64,000 nucleotides of DNA from Pleomorphochaeta sp963678575 (GTDB taxonomy: Bacteria; Spirochaetota; Spirochaetia; Sphaerochaetales; Sphaerochaetaceae). The notes under the pieces are model-generated. The model did not search any database, had not been told where the DNA came from, and worked only from the letters and a program-made list of their open reading frames with translations. This document shows, one piece after another, positions 45,906 through 54,316 of this stretch; positions within the stretch are counted from its first letter, which is position 1, and every line of letters begins with the position of its first letter. The stretch lies in the NCBI GenBank assembly GCA_963678575.2, contig CAXXHV010000002.1, positions 2,108,001 through 2,172,000 of the forward strand, in the 5' to 3' direction. A program made the translations under genes and the position numbers.

Positions 45906-46553
45906 ATGAATAATGACCAACTAACACGTATTACAAGATACTATCGAGCACTTAATAGACTACGCTCAATAGGTTTAGAAAAAGTTTTTGCACATAATTT
46001 AGCCGATGCAGCAGGAGTTTCTGCAGCTGTAGTTAGAAAAGATTTTTCCCAACTCTCCATTCATGGCCAAAAAAGAGGCGGTTACGAAATAACTGATTTA
46101 ATTGCTTCTCTTTCACAAATATTAGGAAAAGGTGATTCTCAAAACGCAATTATAATTGGTTGCGGAAGAATAGGCCTTGCTTTAATGCATTATGGTGGAT
46201 TTGAACCGGATGGAATAAAAATCGTTGCAGGGTTTGATAGTGATCCACAAGTTTATAGCGATTCATCACAACCAATTTCTATTTATCCTCTCTCAAGATT
46301 AGATGAAGTAGTTGATGCACTTGATGTAAAAGTTGGAATTATTACAGTCCCAGAAATTGCTGCAGCAGATACATATCTAAAACTTTTAAAAGCTGGAGTA
46401 AAAGGGGTATTGAATTTTTCACCGGTTACATTAAAACCAATTCTATTAAAAGATGGAACAATGAGTGTTGTTCAAAACATTAACTTAAGCCTTTCTCTAG
46501 AAAAGATATTTTATGAATTAAAATTCCCCAAAAAAACCAAATCTGAAGAATAA
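45906..46553 (+). CDS. rex: Redox-sensing transcriptional repressor Rex
   Basis: This 215-residue repressor senses the NADH/NAD+ ratio. The N-terminal winged helix includes RITRYYRALNRLRSIGLEKVFAHNLADAAGVSAAVVRKDFSQL. The Rossmann domain has IIGCGRIGLALMHYGGF and FDSDPQ, and the C-terminal swapped helix ends in SLSLEKIFYEL. It is divergent from the hydrogenase operon and is expected to release it when NADH rises. GGAGG lies 5 bases before the ATG. Confidence 0.96.
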   Translation: MNNDQLTRITRYYRALNRLRSIGLEKVFAHNLADAAGVSAAVVRKDFSQLSIHGQKRGGYEITDLIASLSQILGKGDSQNAIIIGCGRIGLALMHYGGFEPDGIKIVAGFDSDPQVYSDSSQPISIYPLSRLDEVVDALDVKVGIITVPEIAAADTYLKLLKAGVKGVLNFSPVTLKPILLKDGTMSVVQNINLSLSLEKIFYELKFPKKTKSEE

Positions 46554-46561
46554 AAAAATCA

Positions 46562-46593
46562 AAGAAGGAGACTTAAAAAATAGTCTCCTTCTT
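46562..46593. terminator. Bidirectional terminator between rex and the nuclease-family lipoprotein gene
   Basis: AAGAAGGAGACT (46562-46573) and AGTCTCCTTCTT (46582-46593) pair perfectly, with T-rich tails in both directions. Confidence 0.9.
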
Positions 46594-47580
46594 TTAATTT
46601 AAATATTTCAAGGTTAGACAAATAGGAAAGTGATCACTTACACCGCTTAAACTTTTACTATTCCAGGAATAAGGAACCCCACTAGAAGTACTAATTTTTT
46701 GAGGTCCATATATATCAAAATCAGAAAACTCAAGTCCATAAAGATCAACTAATTTATTATTTAATAAAGCAAGATCAAAGTTATACCACTTATCTTTATA
46801 GACATAAGTACCTTTTTTAGACTTATTAATACTAAAATCTAATTGTGGTGCATATAAAACATCTTCAAAGAGACTATATATTGAATTGGATACTAATATT
46901 GAACCATTATTTTTAAAATAAAAAGCATTTTCTCTATCAATATCATAAAGTGCTGTTTGTATATCACAAAATATTGATGGGTCTTCATTAAAATCACCAA
47001 TACAAACTATATTCATATTTTGGCTTTCATCAATTATCCTTTTTAAAGTTTTTGTTAAATTAATTCTTAAATATTCTGTTTCTTCAAATCCTTCAATTTG
47101 ACTTTTAGCATGACAGGCAATAATTCTTAATATTTCACCATTAATATTAAAATCCAGAGATAATACACTTCTAGAATTTTCAACTGTATGTACTCTTATA
47201 TTTAAAGGCTCAATTTTAGAAACAAACCCAATTGCAATTGCACTATTCTCTTCTTTTATTGCTCCATAATATTGATAACCTTTTCTAGATAAATACAAAT
47301 CCATCATATCTCTTAATACATTAGAATTCTCGACTTCTTCAAGAATAACAATATCTGAATTTAAATCATCAATAATATCACTAACATTTTTTAACCTTCT
47401 TCTATAAGAGTCTTCTCCGTATTCTTCAAGAGAAAAATCTTGATACTCACTACCATCAACATTGGTATCCATAAGATTTTGAACATTCCAATCAGTAATA
47501 ACTAAATTTTTTTCACTTATCTGTGGTTCTTGACAACTTGAAAATAATAAACAAAAAATTGATAAAAAAAATACAACCAT
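46594..47580 (-). CDS. Endonuclease/exonuclease/phosphatase-family lipoprotein
   Basis: This 328-residue envelope protein has lipobox FSSC (Cys16). Its EEP fold carries the usual active-site series: TDWNVQNL, ILEEVEN, CHAKSQIEG, CIGDFNEDP and SDHFPICL. Such enzymes cleave nucleic acids, phospholipids or inositol phosphates, and the sequence does not choose among them. Extracytoplasmic members often degrade external DNA for nutrients. The gene is monocistronic, with a terminator directly after it. Confidence 0.85.
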   Translation of the reverse strand: MVVFFLSIFCLLFSSCQEPQISEKNLVITDWNVQNLMDTNVDGSEYQDFSLEEYGEDSYRRRLKNVSDIIDDLNSDIVILEEVENSNVLRDMMDLYLSRKGYQYYGAIKEENSAIAIGFVSKIEPLNIRVHTVENSRSVLSLDFNINGEILRIIACHAKSQIEGFEETEYLRINLTKTLKRIIDESQNMNIVCIGDFNEDPSIFCDIQTALYDIDRENAFYFKNNGSILVSNSIYSLFEDVLYAPQLDFSINKSKKGTYVYKDKWYNFDLALLNNKLVDLYGLEFSDFDIYGPQKISTSSGVPYSWNSKSLSGVSDHFPICLTLKYLN

Positions 47581-47647
47581 AACAAACCTCTAATTTATTT
47601 ATTAGATTATTTGCATGATTGCATTTGATATATGTTAATAGGTCAGA

Positions 47648-48223
47648 TTATAAATCTGATCTTTTTTCTACAATTCTACTAATGAGGCCATATTCTTTAG
47701 CTTCATCACTGAATAACCAATGGTCTCTTTCTGTATCTTTTTTTACTTGGTCAATACTTTTATTTGTTGCATCAGCAATAACTTTATCTAACTTTTCCCT
47801 TAATCTATCAATTTGTTTAGAATAAATTTCAATAGCAGTTGCTACACCCTTCATTCCACTCATAGGTTGATGTATTAAATAGGTTGAATTAGGTAACCCA
47901 ACTCTTTGTTCAGAAGGAACTGCTAATAAAACAAGAGAAGCGGCCGATGCGACTAACCCAGCACCAATCATAATAACTTTTGGTTCAATAAATCTAACCA
48001 TATCATAAATAGCATAACCAGCATCAACATCTCCACCAGGGCTATTTATATATATTTTTATATCTTTTTCACTATCATCAGCTTCAAGAACTAATAATTG
48101 TGAAATTATTTTCTCAGCACTTTCTTTATTTATTTCACCACTAAGCATAATACTTCTAGTTTTTAATAATCTTTCATTCATTTGAGGATCTTGAGTTTTT
48201 ACTTCTTTTTTTTCTTCACTCAT
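47648..48223 (-). CDS. clpP: ClpP-family serine protease
   Basis: This is a 191-residue subunit of the ClpP tetradecamer. The catalytic serine lies in GLVASAASLVLLA (usually GQAASMGA), the histidine in YLIHQPMSG and the aspartate in DTERDHWLFSDEAKEYGLI. The altered serine loop and the lack of a clpX neighbour suggest the second ClpP paralogue that many spirochaetes carry, rather than the main ClpP. The ATG at 48223 is chosen because AGGAG lies upstream at suitable spacing. Confidence 0.9.
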   Translation of the reverse strand: MSEEKKEVKTQDPQMNERLLKTRSIMLSGEINKESAEKIISQLLVLEADDSEKDIKIYINSPGGDVDAGYAIYDMVRFIEPKVIMIGAGLVASAASLVLLAVPSEQRVGLPNSTYLIHQPMSGMKGVATAIEIYSKQIDRLREKLDKVIADATNKSIDQVKKDTERDHWLFSDEAKEYGLISRIVEKRSDL

Positions 48224-48338
48224 CAATCAATACTCCTAAATTTAATATCCTTAACAATATAATAGAAAAAATAGATAAAGTAAAATAGTATCAACTAATA
48301 AATTAATAAAAACTCATAAGGAAAAACAATATAGCTTA

Positions 48339-48728
48339 TTAATCTTCAGAATCTCTATTTCTAAACCTGCGTCTTCTTGGTCTATTTCCTGTAATAATAT
48401 CTACTTCTTTTTCAAGAGACGTTTCATCAAATACTTTATAAAAACCACCTTCAACAAATAAATGTCGTCCATCTAATAACATTAAAGACAATTTATATCT
48501 AGCATCTGTATATAGCTGTTGAACAGTAGTTCTTGCAATATTCATAGATTTACTACATTCGACTTGAGTATATCCTTTGTAATCAATTAGTCTTATTGTT
48601 TCAAATTCCTCATTGCTTAATATCACATCATCCATTTCTCCATTATATATTTCATTATGTTTTATAGGAGCAAAGTGCTTTATTTGTGAAAGATAGCCTA
48701 ATCTTCTATACTTTTTATTTCTTGGCAT
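48339..48728 (-). CDS. DUF134-family DNA-binding protein
   Basis: This 129-residue protein matches DUF134: a basic MPRNKKYRRLG start, VILSNEEFETIRLIDYKGYTQVECSKSMNIARTTVQQLYTDARYKL (a sigma-region-4-like helix-turn-helix) and the strand pair DGRHLFVEGGFYKVF. The C-terminus is rich in arginine. Family members are usually encoded with DUF5320 and NifX/Mrp-type proteins and are presumed regulators. The gene follows the DUF5320 gene. The CATATG-centred repeats at 49186-49260 are a candidate target. Confidence 0.87.
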   Translation of the reverse strand: MPRNKKYRRLGYLSQIKHFAPIKHNEIYNGEMDDVILSNEEFETIRLIDYKGYTQVECSKSMNIARTTVQQLYTDARYKLSLMLLDGRHLFVEGGFYKVFDETSLEKEVDIITGNRPRRRRFRNRDSED

Positions 48729-48763
48729 AATTATATTTCCTCATATTTATTTTAAATAAGAAA

Positions 48764-48793
48764 TGAGGAGAAAACTAGATAGATTTCTCCTCA
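48764..48793 (-). terminator. Hairpin between the DUF5320 and DUF134 genes
   Basis: TGAGGAGAAA (48764-48773) and TTTCTCCTCA (48784-48793) pair fully. On the minus strand a T-rich stretch follows, so it may attenuate transcription before DUF134. Confidence 0.6.
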
Positions 48794-48841
48794 AAAGAAT
48801 AATAAATGAATTAATATAAAAAATAATTTATAAAAAAATTA

Positions 48842-49102
48842 TTAATTTCCTCTGTTTCTTCTACCGTTGCAAGAGTTCCCTCTATTTGAGTTGCCTCTAT
48901 TTGAGTTACCTCTTCTTCCAAACCCTGGACCTCTATTTAATCCATTTCCCATTGCTCGCTTGAATTTTCTAGTACATAAATTAGAATTCAATTCTGAACT
49001 TTCAGAAGCCTCTGTTTGAACATTGACATTCTTACATTTACCTTGGCCCCTGCCTGTCATACTACCTTGGCCCTCTGGGCCTGTTCCATTTAATTTTGGC
49101 AT
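48842..49102 (-). CDS. DUF5320-family small protein
   Basis: This 86-residue protein begins with the DUF5320 signature MPKLNGTGPEGQGSMTGRGQGKC. It ends in a low-complexity tail made of RGNSN-type repeats with Gly, Arg and Asn (about 58-86). The family accompanies DUF134 regulators and NifX-like iron-molybdenum-cofactor proteins, but its function is unknown. GGAG lies upstream of the ATG. A perfect TATAAT (49120-49125, minus strand) without a clear -35 lies in front of it. Confidence 0.82.
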   Translation of the reverse strand: MPKLNGTGPEGQGSMTGRGQGKCKNVNVQTEASESSELNSNLCTRKFKRAMGNGLNRGPGFGRRGNSNRGNSNRGNSCNGRRNRGN

Positions 49103-49185
49103 ATTTTATGTCTCCTTATATTATATTTGTATTTATTGTGATTAATTTTATCTTTAAAAATAAAATTAAATTACTATTAACTAAT

Positions 49186-49297
49186 CCGGCATATGTCGCT
49201 TACAAACATAAAGTAACATTATATCCGGCATATGTCAAGTATTATATTCGACATTTGTCATTTTTATTTTATAACACTTACTTAGGCCCATATGTTG
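49186..49297. repeat. Array of CATATG-centred palindromic repeats between the DUF5320 gene and era
   Basis: CGGCATATGTCG (49187-49198), CGGCATATGTCA (49226-49237) and CGACATTTGTCA (49249-49260) share the palindromic pattern CGRCATATGTCR. The last two lie in 23-base direct repeats. A weaker fourth copy, CCCATATGTTGT (49287-49298), touches the era -35. Start-to-start spacings are 39, 23 and 38 bases. Their symmetry and position suggest binding sites of a dimeric regulator. Confidence 0.65.
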
Positions 49298-49323
49298 TTT
49301 ATATTTGCTGTTTTGATTATGAT
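49295..49323 (+). promoter_or_regulatory. Predicted era promoter
   Basis: TTGTTT (49295-49300) is followed after 17 bases by TATGAT (49318-49323), 28 bases before the era ATG. Confidence 0.55.
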
Positions 49324-49351
49324 GAAGACAAATTAATTATAGGAGTTCTAT

Positions 49352-50233
49352 ATGAAATGTGGAACAGTTGCCATTATTGGAAGACCTTCAAGTGGTAAAA
49401 GTACAATGGTAAATACAATTGTAGAAATGCCAGTATCTATTACTGCAAAAACACCTCAAACAACTAGAAATGCAATTAGAGGAATTTATACTGATCAACG
49501 AGGTCAATTAATATTTACTGACACACCAGGATATCATCTTAATGAACAAACACTTAATTTAAGACTTCAAGAAATTGCTACTTCTCCTTTAAGTGAAAGT
49601 GATATTATTTTATATGTTATAGATGCAACAAGAGCTCCAGGAAAAGAAGAATTTGCAATAATTGAAATTTTAAAAGTAGTAAAAAGACCAATTGTCTGTG
49701 TATTCAATAAAAACGATATTATTGAAAAAGAAAAAATTGAGGAAACAAAAGCTTTAATAATTGAACAATTACCAGAAGCTATATATTTAAGTGCTAGTGC
49801 AAAAAATGATGATGGAATTGACGAAATTCTAATTGAATTATTTAAATTATCACCTGAAGGTCCTTTAATGTATAGTAAAGAAGCTTATACAGATAGACCT
49901 TTAGAATTTAGAATTAGTGAAATAATCAGAGGAAAAACAATTGCCCTAGCAAATAAAGAACTTCCTCATGCCATATATGTAGATGTAAGTGATATTGAGT
50001 TTAAAGAAGAAGAAAATTTAATTTGGGTTAGAGCATTTATTATAGTTGAAAGAGATTCTCAAAAAGGTATTATTGTTGGTAAGGGTGGCGATAATATAAA
50101 AAAAATTAGAGTTCAATCCTTTAAAGACATTAAAAAACTTTTCCCAGGAAAAAAACTTCAACTTGATTTAAGAGTTAAAGCTCAACCAAAATGGAGAAAA
50201 AATTCTTTTGTCTTAGATAAAATATTAAATTAA
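49352..50233 (+). CDS. era: GTPase Era
   Basis: This 293-residue essential GTPase assists 16S rRNA maturation and 30S assembly. G motifs are G1 GRPSSGKST (10-18), the switch region PQTTRNAIRG, G3 DTPGYH, G4 NKND and G5 SASAKN. The C-terminal KH domain (about 200-293) contains GIIVGKGGDNIKKI. Length and order match Era. GGAG lies 6 bases before the ATG. A hairpin terminator follows. Confidence 0.94.
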   Translation: MKCGTVAIIGRPSSGKSTMVNTIVEMPVSITAKTPQTTRNAIRGIYTDQRGQLIFTDTPGYHLNEQTLNLRLQEIATSPLSESDIILYVIDATRAPGKEEFAIIEILKVVKRPIVCVFNKNDIIEKEKIEETKALIIEQLPEAIYLSASAKNDDGIDEILIELFKLSPEGPLMYSKEAYTDRPLEFRISEIIRGKTIALANKELPHAIYVDVSDIEFKEEENLIWVRAFIIVERDSQKGIIVGKGGDNIKKIRVQSFKDIKKLFPGKKLQLDLRVKAQPKWRKNSFVLDKILN

Positions 50234-50249
50234 TTTATCATATCAACTA

Positions 50250-50277
50250 TTAAAGCTAAGCATAATGCTTAGCTTTA
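50250..50277. terminator. Bidirectional terminator between era and the flavoprotein gene
   Basis: AAAGCTAAGCAT (50252-50263) and ATGCTTAGCTTT (50265-50276) form a long stem flanked by A+T-rich sequence on both sides. Confidence 0.75.
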
Positions 50278-50284
50278 ATTATAT

Positions 50285-50854
50285 TTATATAAAGTTTGTT
50301 CTTTTTCTTTTCTCTAAAATTGGCTTTTCTAGATTTGCTAACTTAAAAGCTTTTATCATATAAGTCATATTTTTTGCAAGGACTCTCATAATTTGAAGAC
50401 CTTCTTCATCTTTTTTTACTTCTTCTGGAGTATTGCCATGCACCATTGGCCAATATTGGGAAGAAACAATTGGCATTTGACTTATTGTAAAAAATTTATT
50501 TAATTGATCAATTGTAGCAGTTGTTCCTGCTCTTCTTGCACTTGCAATACTTGCAGCTGGCATTAATGCAATTTTATCTTTATCTAAAACCTTCATTAAT
50601 TCAATCATAAAACTTGTTATTATAGGAGTTGGAGCAGCATAGTAAACAGGAGATCCAATAATTAAAGCAGATGCTGATTCAATTTTTTCTTTTGTTTCTT
50701 TAATAAAAGTTTTATCAACGCTTTTTTCAAGGTTTCCAATATATACAAATTCACTATCTATTTCATTATTTTTTAATTCATTAGCTATTTCAGATAAGGC
50801 TGTAAAGGTACAACCCTTCTCTCTAGGACTTCCATTAATTAATATAACTTTCAT
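50285..50854 (-). CDS. NAD(P)H-dependent FMN reductase / flavodoxin-fold protein
   Basis: This 189-residue flavoprotein starts with the FMN phosphate-binding motif INGSPREKGCTFTALSEI and has the second flavin loop ALIIGSPVYYAAPTPIITSFM. It resembles NADPH-dependent FMN reductases and the multimeric flavodoxin WrbA group, but lacks the cysteine cluster of iron-sulfur flavoproteins. The ATG at 50854 is chosen because GGAGG lies just upstream. The substrate is unknown. Confidence 0.83.
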   Translation of the reverse strand: MKVILINGSPREKGCTFTALSEIANELKNNEIDSEFVYIGNLEKSVDKTFIKETKEKIESASALIIGSPVYYAAPTPIITSFMIELMKVLDKDKIALMPAASIASARRAGTTATIDQLNKFFTISQMPIVSSQYWPMVHGNTPEEVKKDEEGLQIMRVLAKNMTYMIKAFKLANLEKPILEKRKRTNFI

Positions 50855-50913
50855 TTTATCCTCCAAAAAAATATGCAGCAAAGAAAAATTCTTGCTGCAT
50901 CGAATGTTTAATT

Positions 50914-52494
50914 TTAGTATTTTTCTAAAATTGGTAAGATTTTATTTTTTCCACAAGTTAACATAAATTGTGCTAATTTAGGGCCTTTTGGTTTCCCAAT
51001 AAGAATTGTATAAACAATACTAAAGAAAACACTAGTTTCTAAATCGTTATCTGTTGCACAAGAATACATTGCATTAGTAAACTCTTTATCACTTTGGTAT
51101 TGATCCATATTGGAAACAACATCTTTTAAAGCTCTAATACAGACTAATTCTTTTTCAGAGACTTCAACTTTTTCACTATCTTTTGTTGAAAGTGCAAATC
51201 TAAAATCTTCAGGTGAGAAAGTTGTAATCCAAGCCCAAGCGCATTGACATCTTTCAACAAGTCGCTCTTTTTGACCTTCACTAATATCATCTAACGATGA
51301 AATAACAGAATTAATATCACCACCATGGATTTGTAATAAATTACATAAATGTCTAAAAGGTATTTGATAAGAAGGTTCACTAGGAATTTCACCAATTTGA
51401 CTTAATTCATAAATTCTTCTTTGTTTAGCAGTTTTGCTTTCATTTGCTTGTTGTAATCCAAAATAAATTCTTTCACAAGTATCATAATCTTCATATATTT
51501 TTAATACATCTAAATCAAAAGAAATTGCAAATTCAGTATTTGGACGTGTTCCAACAAACATATATCTACAAACTTCAGGAGTATAAACTTCTAATACATC
51601 ATATAATGAAACTACTTCACCGCTTGATGAAGAAATTTTCCCTCCTCTACCTTTTATTGAAATAAAATCATATTGGAACGAAACGGGAGGTTCACCATCA
51701 AACTCTTTGACAATGTTTTTACTTGTGTCGAAAGAGCCACCTTCACTATGATGATCTTTACCAGCTGGTTCAAAATCAACACCTTCAACACTCCATCTCA
51801 TTGGCCAGTCAATTCTCCAAGGAAGTTTTGTATTTGGGGTTTCTCTGATATCAATAGTTTCTTCTTGATTTGTTGAATCATCTCTGTAAGTTATTTTATA
51901 TTCTCCGTCCCAATCCAAGATAGTGGTTGTATCTTTATCAGTAAAAGAAGAAAATACAGAAATTGGCCACCAATCATCACCTAGAGGTGAAGTTCTATGT
52001 TCATTTAAATAAGATTTAATTTCTTCTTTTTTTTCTAAAGCTCTTTTAATACCTTCTGCATAAAAACTGCTTCTGTATCTTTTAGCTTGATATAAATATT
52101 CCGGATTGACCCCTACTTTTGGAAGAATCTTTTCAACATCTTTTTCATTTCCACGAGCATAATTTTCAGCTCTTTTTAGTGTATCAGGAACTAATGTAAT
52201 TGGTTTTCTTAAAAATGTTTCTAATAACTCAGGATCAGGCATATTTTTAGGAACTTTTCTAAATACATCATAATCATCCCAGCTATAAATAAAACGAACA
52301 TTTTTACCTTTATCTTTTAAAGCTCTTGCAACTAATTCTACGGAGATAATTTCTCTAAAATTACCAATATGAACTGTACCTGATGGAGTGATTCCACTTG
52401 CACAGGTATAACAATCTTTTTCACCCTTTTCACGGATGACCTTATCGGCGTAAATATCCGCCCAGTGTGTAGATACTATTTTCTTATTACTCAT
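50914..52494 (-). CDS. lysS: Lysyl-tRNA synthetase, class I (archaeal type)
   Basis: This is a 526-residue class I LysRS (LysK), unrelated to the usual class II bacterial enzyme. The HIGH motif is VHIGNFRE (His42) and the KMSKS loop reads GGKISSSSGEV. Other landmarks are YSWDDYDVFRKVP, EPAGKDHHSEGGSFDTSK and a helical anticodon-binding C-terminus. Class I LysRS occurs in archaea, spirochaetes and some alphaproteobacteria, which supports the taxonomic guess. No Shine-Dalgarno is present. The promoter's -10 ends 8 bases before the ATG. Confidence 0.95.
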   Translation of the reverse strand: MSNKKIVSTHWADIYADKVIREKGEKDCYTCASGITPSGTVHIGNFREIISVELVARALKDKGKNVRFIYSWDDYDVFRKVPKNMPDPELLETFLRKPITLVPDTLKRAENYARGNEKDVEKILPKVGVNPEYLYQAKRYRSSFYAEGIKRALEKKEEIKSYLNEHRTSPLGDDWWPISVFSSFTDKDTTTILDWDGEYKITYRDDSTNQEETIDIRETPNTKLPWRIDWPMRWSVEGVDFEPAGKDHHSEGGSFDTSKNIVKEFDGEPPVSFQYDFISIKGRGGKISSSSGEVVSLYDVLEVYTPEVCRYMFVGTRPNTEFAISFDLDVLKIYEDYDTCERIYFGLQQANESKTAKQRRIYELSQIGEIPSEPSYQIPFRHLCNLLQIHGGDINSVISSLDDISEGQKERLVERCQCAWAWITTFSPEDFRFALSTKDSEKVEVSEKELVCIRALKDVVSNMDQYQSDKEFTNAMYSCATDNDLETSVFFSIVYTILIGKPKGPKLAQFMLTCGKNKILPILEKY

Positions 52495-52502
52495 AGGAGC
52501 TA

Positions 52503-52531
52503 ATTATATACAAAGAGGTAAGAGTGTTCAA
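52503..52531 (-). promoter_or_regulatory. lysS promoter, adjacent to the start codon
   Basis: On the minus strand TTGAAC (52526-52531) is followed after 17 bases by a perfect TATAAT (52503-52508). The -10 ends 8 bases before the ATG, so the transcript would start at or within a few bases of it. Confidence 0.75.
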
Positions 52532-52600
52532 TAATATAAAAAACTATTTATATGAAAAAAAATAGTAATTATAATTTCTTATTATCTTTAGATATTAAAA

Positions 52601-52627
52601 TAGCTCCCCAATAAATTCAGGGAGCTA
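52601..52627 (-). terminator. Terminator after the beta-barrel-like gene at 52651
   Basis: TAGCTCCC (52601-52608) and GGGAGCTA (52620-52627) pair. The minus-strand continuation is T-rich. Confidence 0.75.
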
Positions 52628-52650
52628 TAAAAAATTAGTTTATTTATAAT

Positions 52651-53742
52651 TTAGAAATCTAACATTAATACAAGAGAACCTACACTAACATGTGTTTTCT
52701 CTTTATCAAAGTTATCACCTTTCAATACATAAGCATATTGATAACCTAAACTAGCAAAATCAGAAATACAAATAGTAGCTTGAACACCAGTTGATGCAAT
52801 TAAATTACCTTCACTTACACTAGTATTTACATATTCTAACATTCCATAACCAACATCAAAGAAGAAATTAAATCTTGGAAACACTCTAGCAAAAGATATT
52901 TCATCTAATTCAAACACAGAAACTCTTAAATCTAAATTATTTACAAATGTTAATTTGTTGTTATAAGAATAAGAACTAAAGCCTCTTACTTTTCTACCTA
53001 AAGAAATAGATTTCCTAAAATAAGTTGGGACACAATTTCCATCAGTATAATTTGCTACAAATCTATCAACTAATACTAAAGAAAAAAGATTTCTACCTGA
53101 ATCATAAGCTTGTCTACTTATAATAGTTTTTGCAATATTCATTTCTGCATTCGCACTATAGAAATCAGATTTACCAATTAGAGAATTAACCTGTACAGGC
53201 GCAATAGAGAATTCAGAATCTAATAAAAATCCATCTTGAGTAAACATATCATCATTCATCAAATTTAATTTTAACCCTGCAGTGAAATAAGTACCTAAAT
53301 TATTATCTCCAATCAAATCTGGATAAATTGTGCTACTAGTTAAATTAGCTCCATCTTTAAAATATTCAAATATTCCATCATAAGCTATGGAGGCTGTTAT
53401 TAAGTCAGAAAATAATCCTTGATTTAATCTAACCTTCCAATCAGCTCTAATTAGATCTAGAGAAAATTTATTTACTGCTGCATTTGTTCCAGTTGTTTTT
53501 GAGTTCCATAAAGATCTCTTTTCAAGTCCACCACCTAAATAAGTTTGAAGCTCAGTTGTATTTCCTTCAATAAAAGTCCAATCAGTTTTTCCAAGTCCAA
53601 CATTTAAATAAGTAGGGCCAATACCCATTAAATAATCTTCATGCATACCCAAAGCGCCAAATAAGAATTTGTAATCACTAGAAAAAGTAAAACTAGAAAC
53701 AAAAACTAAAAAAACACATAACAAAGTTATTTTCTTTTTCAT
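52651..53742 (-). CDS. Predicted outer-membrane beta-barrel protein
   Basis: I do not recognise the family of this 363-residue exported protein. A signal peptide (1-21, ending FTFSS) is followed by many strands of alternating polar and aromatic or aliphatic residues (FLFGALGMHEDYLMGIGPTYLNVGLG, LFSLVLVDRFVANYTD, FFDVGYGMLEY, TGVQATICISDFASLGYQYAYVL). The chain ends in VGSLVLMLDF, with the terminal phenylalanine typical of outer-membrane proteins recognised by BamA. It is monocistronic, with a terminator after it and the rhodanese gene divergent. Confidence 0.72.
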   Translation of the reverse strand: MKKKITLLCVFLVFVSSFTFSSDYKFLFGALGMHEDYLMGIGPTYLNVGLGKTDWTFIEGNTTELQTYLGGGLEKRSLWNSKTTGTNAAVNKFSLDLIRADWKVRLNQGLFSDLITASIAYDGIFEYFKDGANLTSSTIYPDLIGDNNLGTYFTAGLKLNLMNDDMFTQDGFLLDSEFSIAPVQVNSLIGKSDFYSANAEMNIAKTIISRQAYDSGRNLFSLVLVDRFVANYTDGNCVPTYFRKSISLGRKVRGFSSYSYNNKLTFVNNLDLRVSVFELDEISFARVFPRFNFFFDVGYGMLEYVNTSVSEGNLIASTGVQATICISDFASLGYQYAYVLKGDNFDKEKTHVSVGSLVLMLDF

Positions 53743-53902
53743 TTTATATATACCTCTCCATAAGATAATAAATCAGAAATATTAAAAATACTAGAATAAT
53801 TTTTCTAAAACACACTTTCCTAATCTTTGTGTGATTATATCACCGATTAAATTCTCACTTTTAGATATTCTTGGATAGAAGAATAAATAAATGGAGAAAT
53901 CA

Positions 53903-54316
53903 ATGAACACAAATGATGTAACAATGTATTTAGTAATTGTGGTTGCTAGTATACTACTAATTAATAACTTATATCAAAGAATCGCTATGATGAGAGCAAA
54001 AGCTAAAGGAGCTATTTATCATAGAATTTCACAAGAAGATGCAAAAGAACAAATGGATAAAGATAAAAGCATCGTAATTTTAGACGTTAGAACCCCTAAT
54101 GAATATAAAACAGGTCATATAAAGAGAGCAAAGAACCTTGCTACACCTAAAGAAGTAGAAAGTAAATATCCAGACAAAGATACTGTATTATTTGTATATT
54201 GCCAAAGTGGCAGTAGAAGTTTAAAAGCCTCAAAAAAGCTTGTAATGAAAGGATATACCGAAGTTTATGATATTGGAGGCCTTTCATATTGGAACTATGG
54301 AACAACAAAGAAATAA
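53903..54316 (+). CDS. Membrane-anchored rhodanese-domain protein
   Basis: This protein of 137 residues has one N-terminal transmembrane helix (about 7-24) and a single rhodanese domain. The active-site loop is YCQSGSRS with the catalytic cysteine, and RTPNEYKTGHI is the CH2A-like segment. It could carry persulfide sulfur or act in redox signalling at the membrane. The ATG at 53903 is preferred because GGAG lies 6 bases before it. An in-frame ATG 12 bases upstream has no good site. Confidence 0.85.
   Translation: MNTNDVTMYLVIVVASILLINNLYQRIAMMRAKAKGAIYHRISQEDAKEQMDKDKSIVILDVRTPNEYKTGHIKRAKNLATPKEVESKYPDKDTVLFVYCQSGSRSLKASKKLVMKGYTEVYDIGGLSYWNYGTTKK

Noticed and set aside
49096..49398. A 100-residue plus-strand reading frame across the CATATG array
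   Set aside because: It overlaps the start of era in another frame, has no ribosome site, and its sequence is a translation of the repeats.
53831..53843. GTGATTATATCAC as a CRP-type site before the rhodanese gene
   Set aside because: The spacer between half-sites is one base short of the CRP pattern, no CRP-like gene is in the window, and such palindromes are common in A+T-rich DNA.
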